Assembly (NCBI RefSeq): GCF_000812945.1
Contig: NZ_JSYM01000007.1
Coordinates: forward strand, 1 to 64,000
Direction of reading: 5' to 3'
Source: Flavobacterium sp. AED
GTDB taxonomy: Bacteria > Bacteroidota > Bacteroidia > Flavobacteriales > Flavobacteriaceae
DNA length: 64,000 nt
The translations under genes and the position numbers were made by a program. Below, one piece after another: positions 16,976-24,180 of this stretch. A model generated the notes under the pieces. The model was given only the letters and a program-made list of their open reading frames with translations. It searched no databases and was not told the DNA's origin. Position 1 is the first letter of the stretch. Every line of letters begins with the position of its first letter.

Positions 16976-18964
16976 TTATTTTTTTACCACTAAATGAGCC
17001 TGTGCAGGATCATTTAAAAGTCGTTCCATTTCAGAATGGATAATCTCCTTGATATCCTGTTTTATTTGGAGATAGTTTCGTTGGACCATTGTGTTGTCAA
17101 GTTTACGTATTGCAGGTATCTCCTTATAATTGTCTTCCTCTTTTTTAAGCGCTTCATGATCATTCACAATTTCGCAGTGGAATGTTTTCAACTCAATTTT
17201 GCAATCGGGATCATCGGCTACCATACCTACAAATTCACCAGAACTAAGTCCGGAAATTTTGGAAGGAGGCACCGCAGATTCCAACTGTTTTGAGCGGCTA
17301 ATTGAAGTATCTCCACTATTAATAGAAAGACTTTCCCTGTCCTGCATGATCTTTCCGAAACGCTCTGATAATTGTTTAGCTGTATCCCCGGTAACCTGTC
17401 CGCTGATGATGTTTCCGGTGATGTTCATGATCACATCGGCCTGCTCACGTCCATAGTCTTTACGCAACTGGCTGAAGTCCTGAATACCCAAACAAGTAGC
17501 TACCTTATTACTTCTAGCAGTAGCAATCAAACTATCCATATTGTTCAAATATATAGTCGGAAATTCATCGAATATCAGGCTGCTTTTCTGTTTGCCTTTT
17601 TGGTTGACCAACTTTACCAATCTGCTTACATAAAGTGATAATACAGCACCGTAAATTTGTATTTTCTGTGGATTATTCCCCATACATACAATTTTTGGTT
17701 CCTCCGGATTATTGATGTCCAATGTGAAATCATTACCTGATAAAACATAATACAATTGCGGAGAAGAAAGCCTCGCCATTGCGATTTTTGCCGAAGCGAT
17801 TTGACCTTCCAATTGGTCCATTACATTATTGAGGTAGGCATTTACAAAAGGATTGATGAGTGCCTCAATTTCTTTTTCAGTTCTAAGCAAGGTAAACAAG
17901 CTATCATAGTCTGCTTGCATGAGTTCTATAACATGGGGAAGCGTACAAAATTCGCCGTCTTTATATTTTCTTAAATACCATATTATGGCTGAGAGAAAAT
18001 TGATCGGTGATTCCACAAAAAAATCTCCCTGACGTTTGATCCATTCCCGATTTAATCCTAACAGAATGGTGCGTGCAGATTCAGAAGCATCGGTAATATC
18101 ACTCATGGCTGAAGGCTCCAATGGATTGCATCGGTGTGTTCGGGTCAGGTCGTCAAAATTAATAACACAAAATTGTGGTGGTTTCGGATAAAGATGTTTG
18201 TATTTGAGCCAGGTATTATAAGCAATTTTGGAAAGGTCATCGAACTTAAAATCATAAATAAACATAGTAAAACCTTTGCGTATATGCTGGGTAATGACAT
18301 GACGTATGACGAAATATGACTTACCAGAACCTGGAGTCCCCAGAACCATCAGAGCACGAAAGGGATTAATGATGTTTATCCAGCTGTTTCGCACCTTATC
18401 TTTTAAATGATATCTGGCTGGAAGGTTGATGGAATATTCATTCTCCAAAAGTCTTTCTTCTTGAGGAAAGGTCTCATTTTCGGTATTAAAAATATCCTTT
18501 TGATTGAGCCTGTTTTTTATAATACGCGAGAGCAAAGTACCTCCGGAAAGCACCAAAAGAAATCCAACTGAACTAATAGTTATATAAGCAATCGCTGCCT
18601 GTACTATTTCTATTTTCAGATATAATGAAAGATAGCTTATAAAGTAAATTAGGATACCCGTAATTATATAAGCAAAGGCCGTTTTATAATTCAGTTTTTC
18701 ATCTTTACGTCCTTTAGCACCTATTAGGGAAATTATCAAAAAAAACAATGCAAAGATTTTGGATTTGTAAAAATTACTGAATAATCCTGTATGGTGAATG
18801 TTGCCCATAATTTTATCACTGAATCCACTAACAAGATGCCACTCCCGAAAGGCAGCGTAGCAGTAATAATAAAAATGAATCCCCAAAACAATGATGCTGA
18901 TTAGTCTGGTCATGTCGAGTATCTTCCTCAATGCCTGTTCGTTTTCTCCGGTCTGCATAGCCAT
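16976..18964 (-). CDS. mobC: Conjugative coupling protein MobC (TraG/VirD4 family)
   Basis: 662 aa. The N-terminus has several hydrophobic segments (about residues 15-35, 60-80, 90-112, 120-145), then a cytoplasmic ATPase. Walker A is in VLGTPGSGKSYFVIRHV and Walker B in SSLIFDEFPTIYLNN; the IATARSNKVATCLGIQDFSQ part is the usual TraG/TraD recognition segment. This protein brings the relaxase-DNA complex to the mating channel. In CTnDOT-type elements the gene is called mobC and follows mobB and mobA, as here. Confidence 0.9.
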   Translation of the reverse strand: MAMQTGENEQALRKILDMTRLISIIVLGIHFYYYCYAAFREWHLVSGFSDKIMGNIHHTGLFSNFYKSKIFALFFLIISLIGAKGRKDEKLNYKTAFAYIITGILIYFISYLSLYLKIEIVQAAIAYITISSVGFLLVLSGGTLLSRIIKNRLNQKDIFNTENETFPQEERLLENEYSINLPARYHLKDKVRNSWINIINPFRALMVLGTPGSGKSYFVIRHVITQHIRKGFTMFIYDFKFDDLSKIAYNTWLKYKHLYPKPPQFCVINFDDLTRTHRCNPLEPSAMSDITDASESARTILLGLNREWIKRQGDFFVESPINFLSAIIWYLRKYKDGEFCTLPHVIELMQADYDSLFTLLRTEKEIEALINPFVNAYLNNVMDQLEGQIASAKIAMARLSSPQLYYVLSGNDFTLDINNPEEPKIVCMGNNPQKIQIYGAVLSLYVSRLVKLVNQKGKQKSSLIFDEFPTIYLNNMDSLIATARSNKVATCLGIQDFSQLRKDYGREQADVIMNITGNIISGQVTGDTAKQLSERFGKIMQDRESLSINSGDTSISRSKQLESAVPPSKISGLSSGEFVGMVADDPDCKIELKTFHCEIVNDHEALKKEEDNYKEIPAIRKLDNTMVQRNYLQIKQDIKEIIHSEMERLLNDPAQAHLVVKK

Positions 18965-18975
18965 AATTTTAAATT

Positions 18976-20280
18976 TTATTGATTATTAGATTGTCCTCTT
19001 CTTTTTTTCTTTTTGCCTTTGAGTTGATACGGAACGTAATTAGCAGCCTGTTCGGATTGCGTAAGCATATCCAATAATTGCCCCCCTACTAAATCGGATC
19101 CAACTGATTTATTACTTTGAAAATCATCACCAAACGAAGTTGTATTGATTTTCGAATGAGTCGTTTGAGATGCAATTCCCTGTGATTTTTCACTATCTGA
19201 ACTTCCCATTTTTTGTTCCACTGGGCTAATTGATTCACAGCGTTCCTGAATTGCTTTAGCACTGTATTGTTTGCCCAGCGTACTACCGTTAAAAACACAT
19301 TTTGTGGTATGGTCTACATAAGTAATCCCATAAAGTAATCCTTCTGCATTTTTTCTAAAAACAGTATTGATTCCATCTTTTTCCAGTAGTTGCACCATTT
19401 CCGTAAGTGATATTTTCGTTCTTAAAAATGCCATATCAATAGCGTTTTTTACCCTTCTCCTATCGGAAATTTGACCAGTGGTGTTGGATGCAAATTTTCC
19501 TTCTAAAAATTTCAGGGTTGGCTTGTTGTAAAAGAGACTGGCCTTTATGGGTACACCGATAAGTTTGCCATTTTCATCCAGTATCCGGTACATTAATCCT
19601 TTTGTCTTAAACATTCTTGAATTTTCATTGCCTCTGTCTGCCAAAACATTGTATTGTTGTAACACTGCATTCAGCTCCGGAAGGCTGGTATATTTATACG
19701 ATGAAAGCACCTGGGCCAATACATTTGCAATGGCTTTTTTGGATTCGTTTCGCCCATAGTGAATCTTTCCTGAGATGATAGGTTGGAGTTCAAAATCTTG
19801 ATTATTTATACGTCCTTGCGCTTTAACAAGTCCAAAAAGTTCTTCGATTTCTTTTCGCGCTGGTTCAGATCGGTTTCGACCGATATTTTGCATGTCGATC
19901 CGCTTACCATCCCTCTCTACATTTATGGATACCAGATGGAGATGCGGATGCCCGGAATCGTGATGCTGGTATACCAGATAAGGTTGTTCTCCAAAACCTA
20001 TTTTCTCCATATAAGTATCTGCAATAGTCATTAATTTTTCTTTGGAATAATTTTCCGAAAGATGAAAATTCAATGAGATATGTACACTGTTTCGCTTTAC
20101 ATTTTCATTTAATTCCAACTGTTTCAAAAAACGATTCAGTTTTATAGTACCGCTCATTTTATCCACATCAATTGGATAATTTCCGGCACCAACACACTCT
20201 GCTACACCCTCTTTTACTTTGTTTTCATTATAATAGAAAACCTTGTGGATTGAGTGTCCTGTTTTTATGATTGCAACCAT
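18976..20280 (-). CDS. mobB: Relaxase MobB
   Basis: 434 aa from ATG at 20280 (MVAIIKTGHSIHKVFYYNEN), which is the family's usual start and overlaps mobA by 16 bp; a farther ATG at 20304 lies deeper in mobA. The metal-binding motif is in VYQHHDSGHPHLHLVSINVE (three His), the signature of relaxases that nick at oriT and stay covalently attached to the 5' end. The C-terminal third is low complexity, Ser/Gln-rich, with a basic tail (KGKKKKRRGQSNNQ). It acts with MobA at oriT and hands DNA to MobC. Confidence 0.9.
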   Translation of the reverse strand: MVAIIKTGHSIHKVFYYNENKVKEGVAECVGAGNYPIDVDKMSGTIKLNRFLKQLELNENVKRNSVHISLNFHLSENYSKEKLMTIADTYMEKIGFGEQPYLVYQHHDSGHPHLHLVSINVERDGKRIDMQNIGRNRSEPARKEIEELFGLVKAQGRINNQDFELQPIISGKIHYGRNESKKAIANVLAQVLSSYKYTSLPELNAVLQQYNVLADRGNENSRMFKTKGLMYRILDENGKLIGVPIKASLFYNKPTLKFLEGKFASNTTGQISDRRRVKNAIDMAFLRTKISLTEMVQLLEKDGINTVFRKNAEGLLYGITYVDHTTKCVFNGSTLGKQYSAKAIQERCESISPVEQKMGSSDSEKSQGIASQTTHSKINTTSFGDDFQSNKSVGSDLVGGQLLDMLTQSEQAANYVPYQLKGKKKKRRGQSNNQ

Positions 20281-20660
20281 TTTTCTGAGATTTTTTGGAT
20301 GCATATTTTGATTTCATCAACCTTGTTCAAAAGGATTTTTTTATCTTGTTCAGAACTGATAATCCAGACTTTAAATTCAGGAATTTGGTCAAGGGTATGT
20401 AGTTTTTTTACCGCCTGATTAAAGTTGTTTCCGATGGCATTTAATTGCTTATATAGCAGCGTCATTTCACAGGTCATATCATCTAAAGATTGATTCCTGT
20501 AATTGGTGTTTATTGGTTTATTAAATAGGTGTTTACGAATGTAATCACTCAGCTTACGGCAAGTACTTGCTTTCCATTTACGTTCAATTTTCGCATACTC
20601 TTCGGGTGTAAACCGTAACCCAACAATGCGTGTTCTGCTTGAATTTTCTCTTTCCATCAT
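20265..20660 (-). CDS. mobA: Mobilization accessory protein MobA
   Basis: 131 aa. RTRIVGLRFTPEEYAKIERKW is a ribbon-helix-helix-type DNA-binding start, and LLYKQLNAIGNNFNQAVKKLH is the conserved helix of relaxosome accessory proteins (MobC_Pfam/MobA of Bacteroidetes). It should bind oriT and help MobB nick. It is the first gene of the mobABC operon; the DNA just upstream contains two hairpins that may be the origin. Confidence 0.88.
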   Translation of the reverse strand: MMERENSSRTRIVGLRFTPEEYAKIERKWKASTCRKLSDYIRKHLFNKPINTNYRNQSLDDMTCEMTLLYKQLNAIGNNFNQAVKKLHTLDQIPEFKVWIISSEQDKKILLNKVDEIKICIQKISEKWLQS

Positions 20661-20789
20661 CTCTCATTTTACTCATTAATTCAATTTGTTTCTTATCGGT
20701 ATTCGTGAATTCGCTACATTTCATTTCATTATTATCAAACTCTTTTGATCCTTTCAGTGTCACTGCTAACGAGTCCCGAGTATAGAGCA

Positions 20790-20850
20790 GCAAGAATCTG
20801 TTGTTAAACAACAGGACATCTTGCCGATTGCAGGAACGTTGCAATCTTAC
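20790..20850. other. Candidate origin of transfer (oriT)
   Basis: About 130 bp upstream of mobA are two inverted repeats: CTGTTGTT 20798-20805 with AACAACAG 20807-20814, and GATTGCA 20826-20832 with TGCAATC 20840-20846. Hairpins directly upstream of the mobA-mobB genes are where oriT is expected in Bacteroidetes elements. The nick site cannot be read by eye. Confidence 0.5.
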
Positions 20851-21251
20851 AGCCACTTTAAATGTTTTTTAGATATTCCAGCATTTCTAAAATATTCAAA
20901 ACTCAATTTCCCCACTTATAGCTCTTTTTATAATATGTAATATATTAATATTGGTATTTCAGCCATTCATAGGAACTATCAATTCAGTCATTAAATCTCG
21001 ATGACTTATATAAAGGGGTATTTTATCATCACTTTCGGTAGTCAAGGAAAGTGCACACTCCTATAATTTAAAAACCATTGCAACCGGATAATTATAAGTC
21101 CAAATTTTACTCACCAATTTTCCATAAAAGGTAGTGCTCTTTCCAAGCAATAAAACAACTTTAAAACAACAAAATCCTGACTGTTTTTAGGAAGGTTTTT
21201 GGTTGTTCATTTTAAAGGGTAACAGTTGTCATTTAATACTTAAATGAAATC

Positions 21252-21285
21252 ATCTTTCCAGAACTTTTTTATCTTTCCAGAACTT
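21252..21285. repeat. 15-bp direct repeat, period 19 bp
   Basis: ATCTTTCCAGAACTT occurs exactly at 21252-21266 and again at 21271-21285, separated by four T residues. It may be a short iteron-like or protein-binding site. Confidence 0.85.
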
Positions 21286-21484
21286 CCCTTTGACAAACCG
21301 CTTCTTTTGAAATAATTGTCAAATTTTATACTCTTGAAAATCATTTTTTAAACCATTTTTAATTGACACATTTTATATCCAATTCAAAGCACATTTCTGT
21401 AACTCTGTTTATCTAAAATCCTATCGTACATTTTAATGTTCAGCATTTAAATCAGATACAAAATTAAGTAAGTGGTATGGATTC

Positions 21485-21546
21485 TACCTATCATAGGTAA
21501 ATTTTACCTATCAAAATTCATAAACGACTTTATACCTTTACAGAAT
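21485..21546 (+). promoter_or_regulatory. Operator-like palindrome and promoter before 21574
   Basis: TACCTAT (21485-21491) and ATAGGTA (21493-21499) form a perfect dyad around C; TACCTATCA is repeated 20 bp later (21505-21513), two helical turns on. A TATACCTTTA segment near 21531-21540 resembles a Bacteroidetes -7 box, so a bound regulator would lie over the -33 region. Confidence 0.5.
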
Positions 21547-21573
21547 AAATTATTAATTAAAAACGTGAAGATT

Positions 21574-21864
21574 ATGACAACAAATGATGTGGCCAAGGTT
21601 TTTGATACTGTACTCAGTATCCCTGGAATGAATGACGTAGTGAAGATTGATTTGAAAATTTCACGAAAAAATGTGCTGTTATTAAACCATGTCATTGAAC
21701 GTGGATTAGCTGCTAAAGACGATGATAAACCATCGATTCTCATGACAAGTGTTCCAGAAGAAAACCTTCAGGAATTAAAACTGTTTGGGGATGAGTGTTT
21801 ACAAAAAGCCGGACTTATAGAACTCAATGAAAAATTGAAGACATTGAGCGAAACCGGGAAGTAA
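21574..21864 (+). CDS. Small protein of unknown function after the mob region
   Basis: 96 aa from the ATG at 21574 (MTTNDVAKVFDTVLSIPGMN). The frame is open to 21472, but that part overlaps the operator-like repeats. The protein is soluble, charged and mostly helical (NVLLLNHVIERGLAAKDDDK), with no motif I recognise. It is monocistronic: an intrinsic terminator follows 30 bp after the stop. The dedicated operator-like repeats suggest regulated expression. Confidence 0.7.
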   Translation: MTTNDVAKVFDTVLSIPGMNDVVKIDLKISRKNVLLLNHVIERGLAAKDDDKPSILMTSVPEENLQELKLFGDECLQKAGLIELNEKLKTLSETGK

Positions 21865-22215
21865 TAACAAATTATATAAGAAGAAAATAGCTGGGTGCCA
21901 AATAAACAAATATTGTTTATTTGGCACTTTTTTTATTCGTCAATTTTATTCCAACGATGCTTTTTTAAAACTTTAACTAAAATTGCGGATTTTGACAAAT
22001 TCATGCCGGATTTCGGTAACACGTTATCAAACAGACTATTGTAGTTTTGTTTCAGTTTCAATTCCAAATAATTAAATCATAAATAAAATGCTTTTTTTCA
22101 TTTAATGGAATTTGAATACGATGCTAAAATTTATTGCCTCAATGCAGTAATAAAAATGGATAATAGTGTATAAAAATTATAATTATAGAAGTTCCTCAAA
22201 CTAAAAATCAGACAA
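21865..22215. other. Intergenic region with terminator
   Basis: Apart from the terminator at 21895-21934, the 351 bp show no gene. The last 150 bp are AT-rich and presumably contain the promoter of the MauE-like gene at 22216. Confidence 0.6.
21895..21934 (+). terminator. Intrinsic terminator after the 96-aa gene
   Basis: 13-bp perfect stem (21895-21907 with 21915-21927), 7-base loop, and seven T (21928-21934). Confidence 0.9.
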
Positions 22216-22671
22216 ATGAACCAGATTAAAAACATAAGAAATACGTTGATGATTACAATTTGCTATCTAACGGCATTACTTTTTATTTATGCTGCTACAA
22301 GTAAAGGACTTGATTATGAAAATTTCATCATTCAATTGGGTCAATCACCATTACTTAGTGCATTTGCACGCTGGGTCTCCGTGACAGTACCATTGGCTGA
22401 AATAGCTTTGGCTCTTGGACTGTTTATTCCAAGACTACGATTCGTTTCATTATTAGGTTCTTTTACACTAATGGTAATGTTTACGGCCTACATCTACATT
22501 ATCCTTAATTACAGTGCTTTCGTTCCTTGTTCATGCGGTGGTGTACTTGAAAAAATGACATGGAACCAGCACCTTATTTTTAACCTCCTATTTGTTGTGC
22601 TTATAGGAATAGCGATAATTTTTGTACCGATACAAAACACAAAAACAATTACAAATAAAAACCAATCATGA
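22216..22671 (+). CDS. MauE/DoxX-family redox-associated membrane protein
   Basis: 151 aa with four hydrophobic helices (about residues 10-30, 52-72, 76-100, 120-140), the DoxX/MauE bundle. A CSCGG motif lies in the loop before helix 4 (FVPCSCGGVLEKM). MauE-type proteins support periplasmic disulfide formation. It overlaps the next gene by 4 bp and heads a cluster that ends with a small exported protein with several Cys, so a role in its oxidation is plausible but inferred. Confidence 0.82.
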   Translation: MNQIKNIRNTLMITICYLTALLFIYAATSKGLDYENFIIQLGQSPLLSAFARWVSVTVPLAEIALALGLFIPRLRFVSLLGSFTLMVMFTAYIYIILNYSAFVPCSCGGVLEKMTWNQHLIFNLLFVVLIGIAIIFVPIQNTKTITNKNQS

Positions 22672-23750
22672 AAATTAAGAACAAGATAGTATTGATGTTT
22701 TTTTGCGCAATTGCTGGAACAGCTATAGTGATATTACTTTTTAATAGGTCTGAAAATATCATCCATTATGCAAATACATTTATCCGAAGATTTCCACAAC
22801 ATGTGGCGCAGGAAAAATATAAGGCAGATTTGGGATACAACTCCTACTATTTTGCAGGGAGTAGCAATGGAAAAATCTATTTAGGAAACAGCACTGCTCC
22901 TTTACAAGTAATGGAATTGGATACAGCTTTAACAAACCGAAAAACCTATAAGATAATTCCAAACAACAAAAAACTGCCCTTCCATACCCCTATGGTTAAA
23001 GTACTTGAGAATAACTTTTACCTATTTGAGGGAAATGTTCCTTATATATTTAAGGGAAATATTCATGACTGGAATGCAAAATTAGTTGTAAGCACCGGAA
23101 AATATTTTTCACATCTGGAGCCAATTGATAAAGACAACGTTGCGGTCCGCTTTATTGATCAGAAAACAGGAAAAAGTATCCTTGGTACAACAAGCCTCAG
23201 CCATCGTTTAGAGAACAATTCCGAAGAACTTCTCCAAACACAAATTGATGGAATTTTCGATGTAGATGGATCCTTGCATTTCGACAACAATAATAATCGC
23301 ATTGTATATGTGTACCGTTACCGTAATCAGTATATAGTTGCTCATAAAAATCTCAAACTTGATTACAGAGGCAATACCATCGACACTATAAGCAAAGTAC
23401 AAATTAAAGTAACGGAAGTGAAAAGCAAGAACATCAACACTTTTTCAAACCCTCCATTAATAGTCAACAAGATGAGTGCGGTAAGTGATAATTTACTGTA
23501 TGTAAATTCCACTATATCCGGGCAATACGAAAGGGATCAACTATGGAAGGAAGCGAGCATCATTGATGTATATGATTTAAGGGACCATTCCTATAAATCA
23601 AGCTTTCCGATTTACAAGATAGGTAAATCTAGTATGAACAGTTTTATTGTAATGAATAGAAAACTGTATGCCATAATCGATGATAAAATTGTTTGCTACA
23701 AATTACTGAACTATTTAACAACTAGGGCAACACTAAAAAATGACAATTAA
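22668..23750 (+). CDS. Membrane-anchored propeller-like protein of unknown function
   Basis: 360 aa. One N-terminal hydrophobic helix (about residues 7-27) anchors a periplasmic domain of short beta segments (YFAGSSNGKIYLGNSTAPLQ, YLFEGNVPYIFKG, RIVYVYRYRNQYIVAHKNL, RKLYAIIDDKIVCY) that reads like a beta-propeller. There are no catalytic residues I can point to. It is coupled to the MauE-like gene and lies 82 bp before the DUF6520 gene; this trio recurs in Bacteroidetes cargo regions as far as I recall. Confidence 0.7.
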   Translation: MKIKNKIVLMFFCAIAGTAIVILLFNRSENIIHYANTFIRRFPQHVAQEKYKADLGYNSYYFAGSSNGKIYLGNSTAPLQVMELDTALTNRKTYKIIPNNKKLPFHTPMVKVLENNFYLFEGNVPYIFKGNIHDWNAKLVVSTGKYFSHLEPIDKDNVAVRFIDQKTGKSILGTTSLSHRLENNSEELLQTQIDGIFDVDGSLHFDNNNNRIVYVYRYRNQYIVAHKNLKLDYRGNTIDTISKVQIKVTEVKSKNINTFSNPPLIVNKMSAVSDNLLYVNSTISGQYERDQLWKEASIIDVYDLRDHSYKSSFPIYKIGKSSMNSFIVMNRKLYAIIDDKIVCYKLLNYLTTRATLKNDN

Positions 23751-23832
23751 TATTGAAAATATACTGCGCAGTATCAGGAGTACGATCGAAAACCTGTAAC
23801 AGAGTAGATCATAAACATTAATACTTTTTATT

Positions 23833-24108
23833 ATGAGAACAAATTTTAAAAAACTGATGATGCCTTTGGCAGTCGTTATTTTGGGATCGCTAGGAGCATT
23901 TGCAACAATGTCAATGGGTACTGTAAAAGCAGCACCGGGTGATCAGCGTGGTTACTTATTTGTGGATGCCCTGCATCCTTGTGTTCAGGACATCATGTGT
24001 AGTACCATTTTAAATGACATCTGCAAGACACCATCGTTGCAGACATTAAAAGGCAAAATAAATGAAAGTGATGCCTCTTGTCCACAAACACTTTACAAAA
24101 AAGTATAA
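23833..24108 (+). CDS. DUF6520-like small exported Cys-rich protein
   Basis: 91 aa. A signal-like N-terminus (KKLMMPLAVVILGSLGAFAT) is followed by a short mature part with four or more Cys (HPCVQDIMCSTILNDICK and a later ASC). The layout matches the DUF6520 family of small Bacteroidetes proteins. It is the last gene of the MauE cluster and is followed by a strong terminator. The Cys content next to a MauE-like protein suggests a disulfide-bonded periplasmic or exported peptide; its activity is unknown. Confidence 0.72.
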   Translation: MRTNFKKLMMPLAVVILGSLGAFATMSMGTVKAAPGDQRGYLFVDALHPCVQDIMCSTILNDICKTPSLQTLKGKINESDASCPQTLYKKV

Positions 24109-24133
24109 CGATCTTCGTTGTATTTTAAAAGTA

Positions 24134-24170
24134 CGATGCGGTTAATCAATGATTAACCGCATCGCTTTTT
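24134..24170. terminator. Intrinsic terminator between convergent clusters
   Basis: 15-bp perfect stem (24134-24148 with 24150-24164) and CTTTTT (24165-24170). It ends the plus-strand DUF6520 transcript and, lying just past the S9 peptidase stop, may also end the convergent transcript. Confidence 0.9.
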
Positions 24171-24180
24171 AATGCAAATT

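Larger units (their letters stand above)
20857..21573. other. Noncoding region between mob genes and cargo
   Basis: About 700 bp with no credible ORF. It contains a 15-bp direct repeat (21252-21266 and 21271-21285), AT-rich tracts and, at its right end, a palindromic operator-like element before the gene at 21574. The mobA promoter and the rest of oriT probably lie at its left end. Confidence 0.6.

Noticed and set aside
20584..20856. 90-aa minus-strand ORF upstream of mobA
   Set aside because: Overlaps mobA in another frame and reads through the candidate oriT hairpins; the composition is not protein-like.
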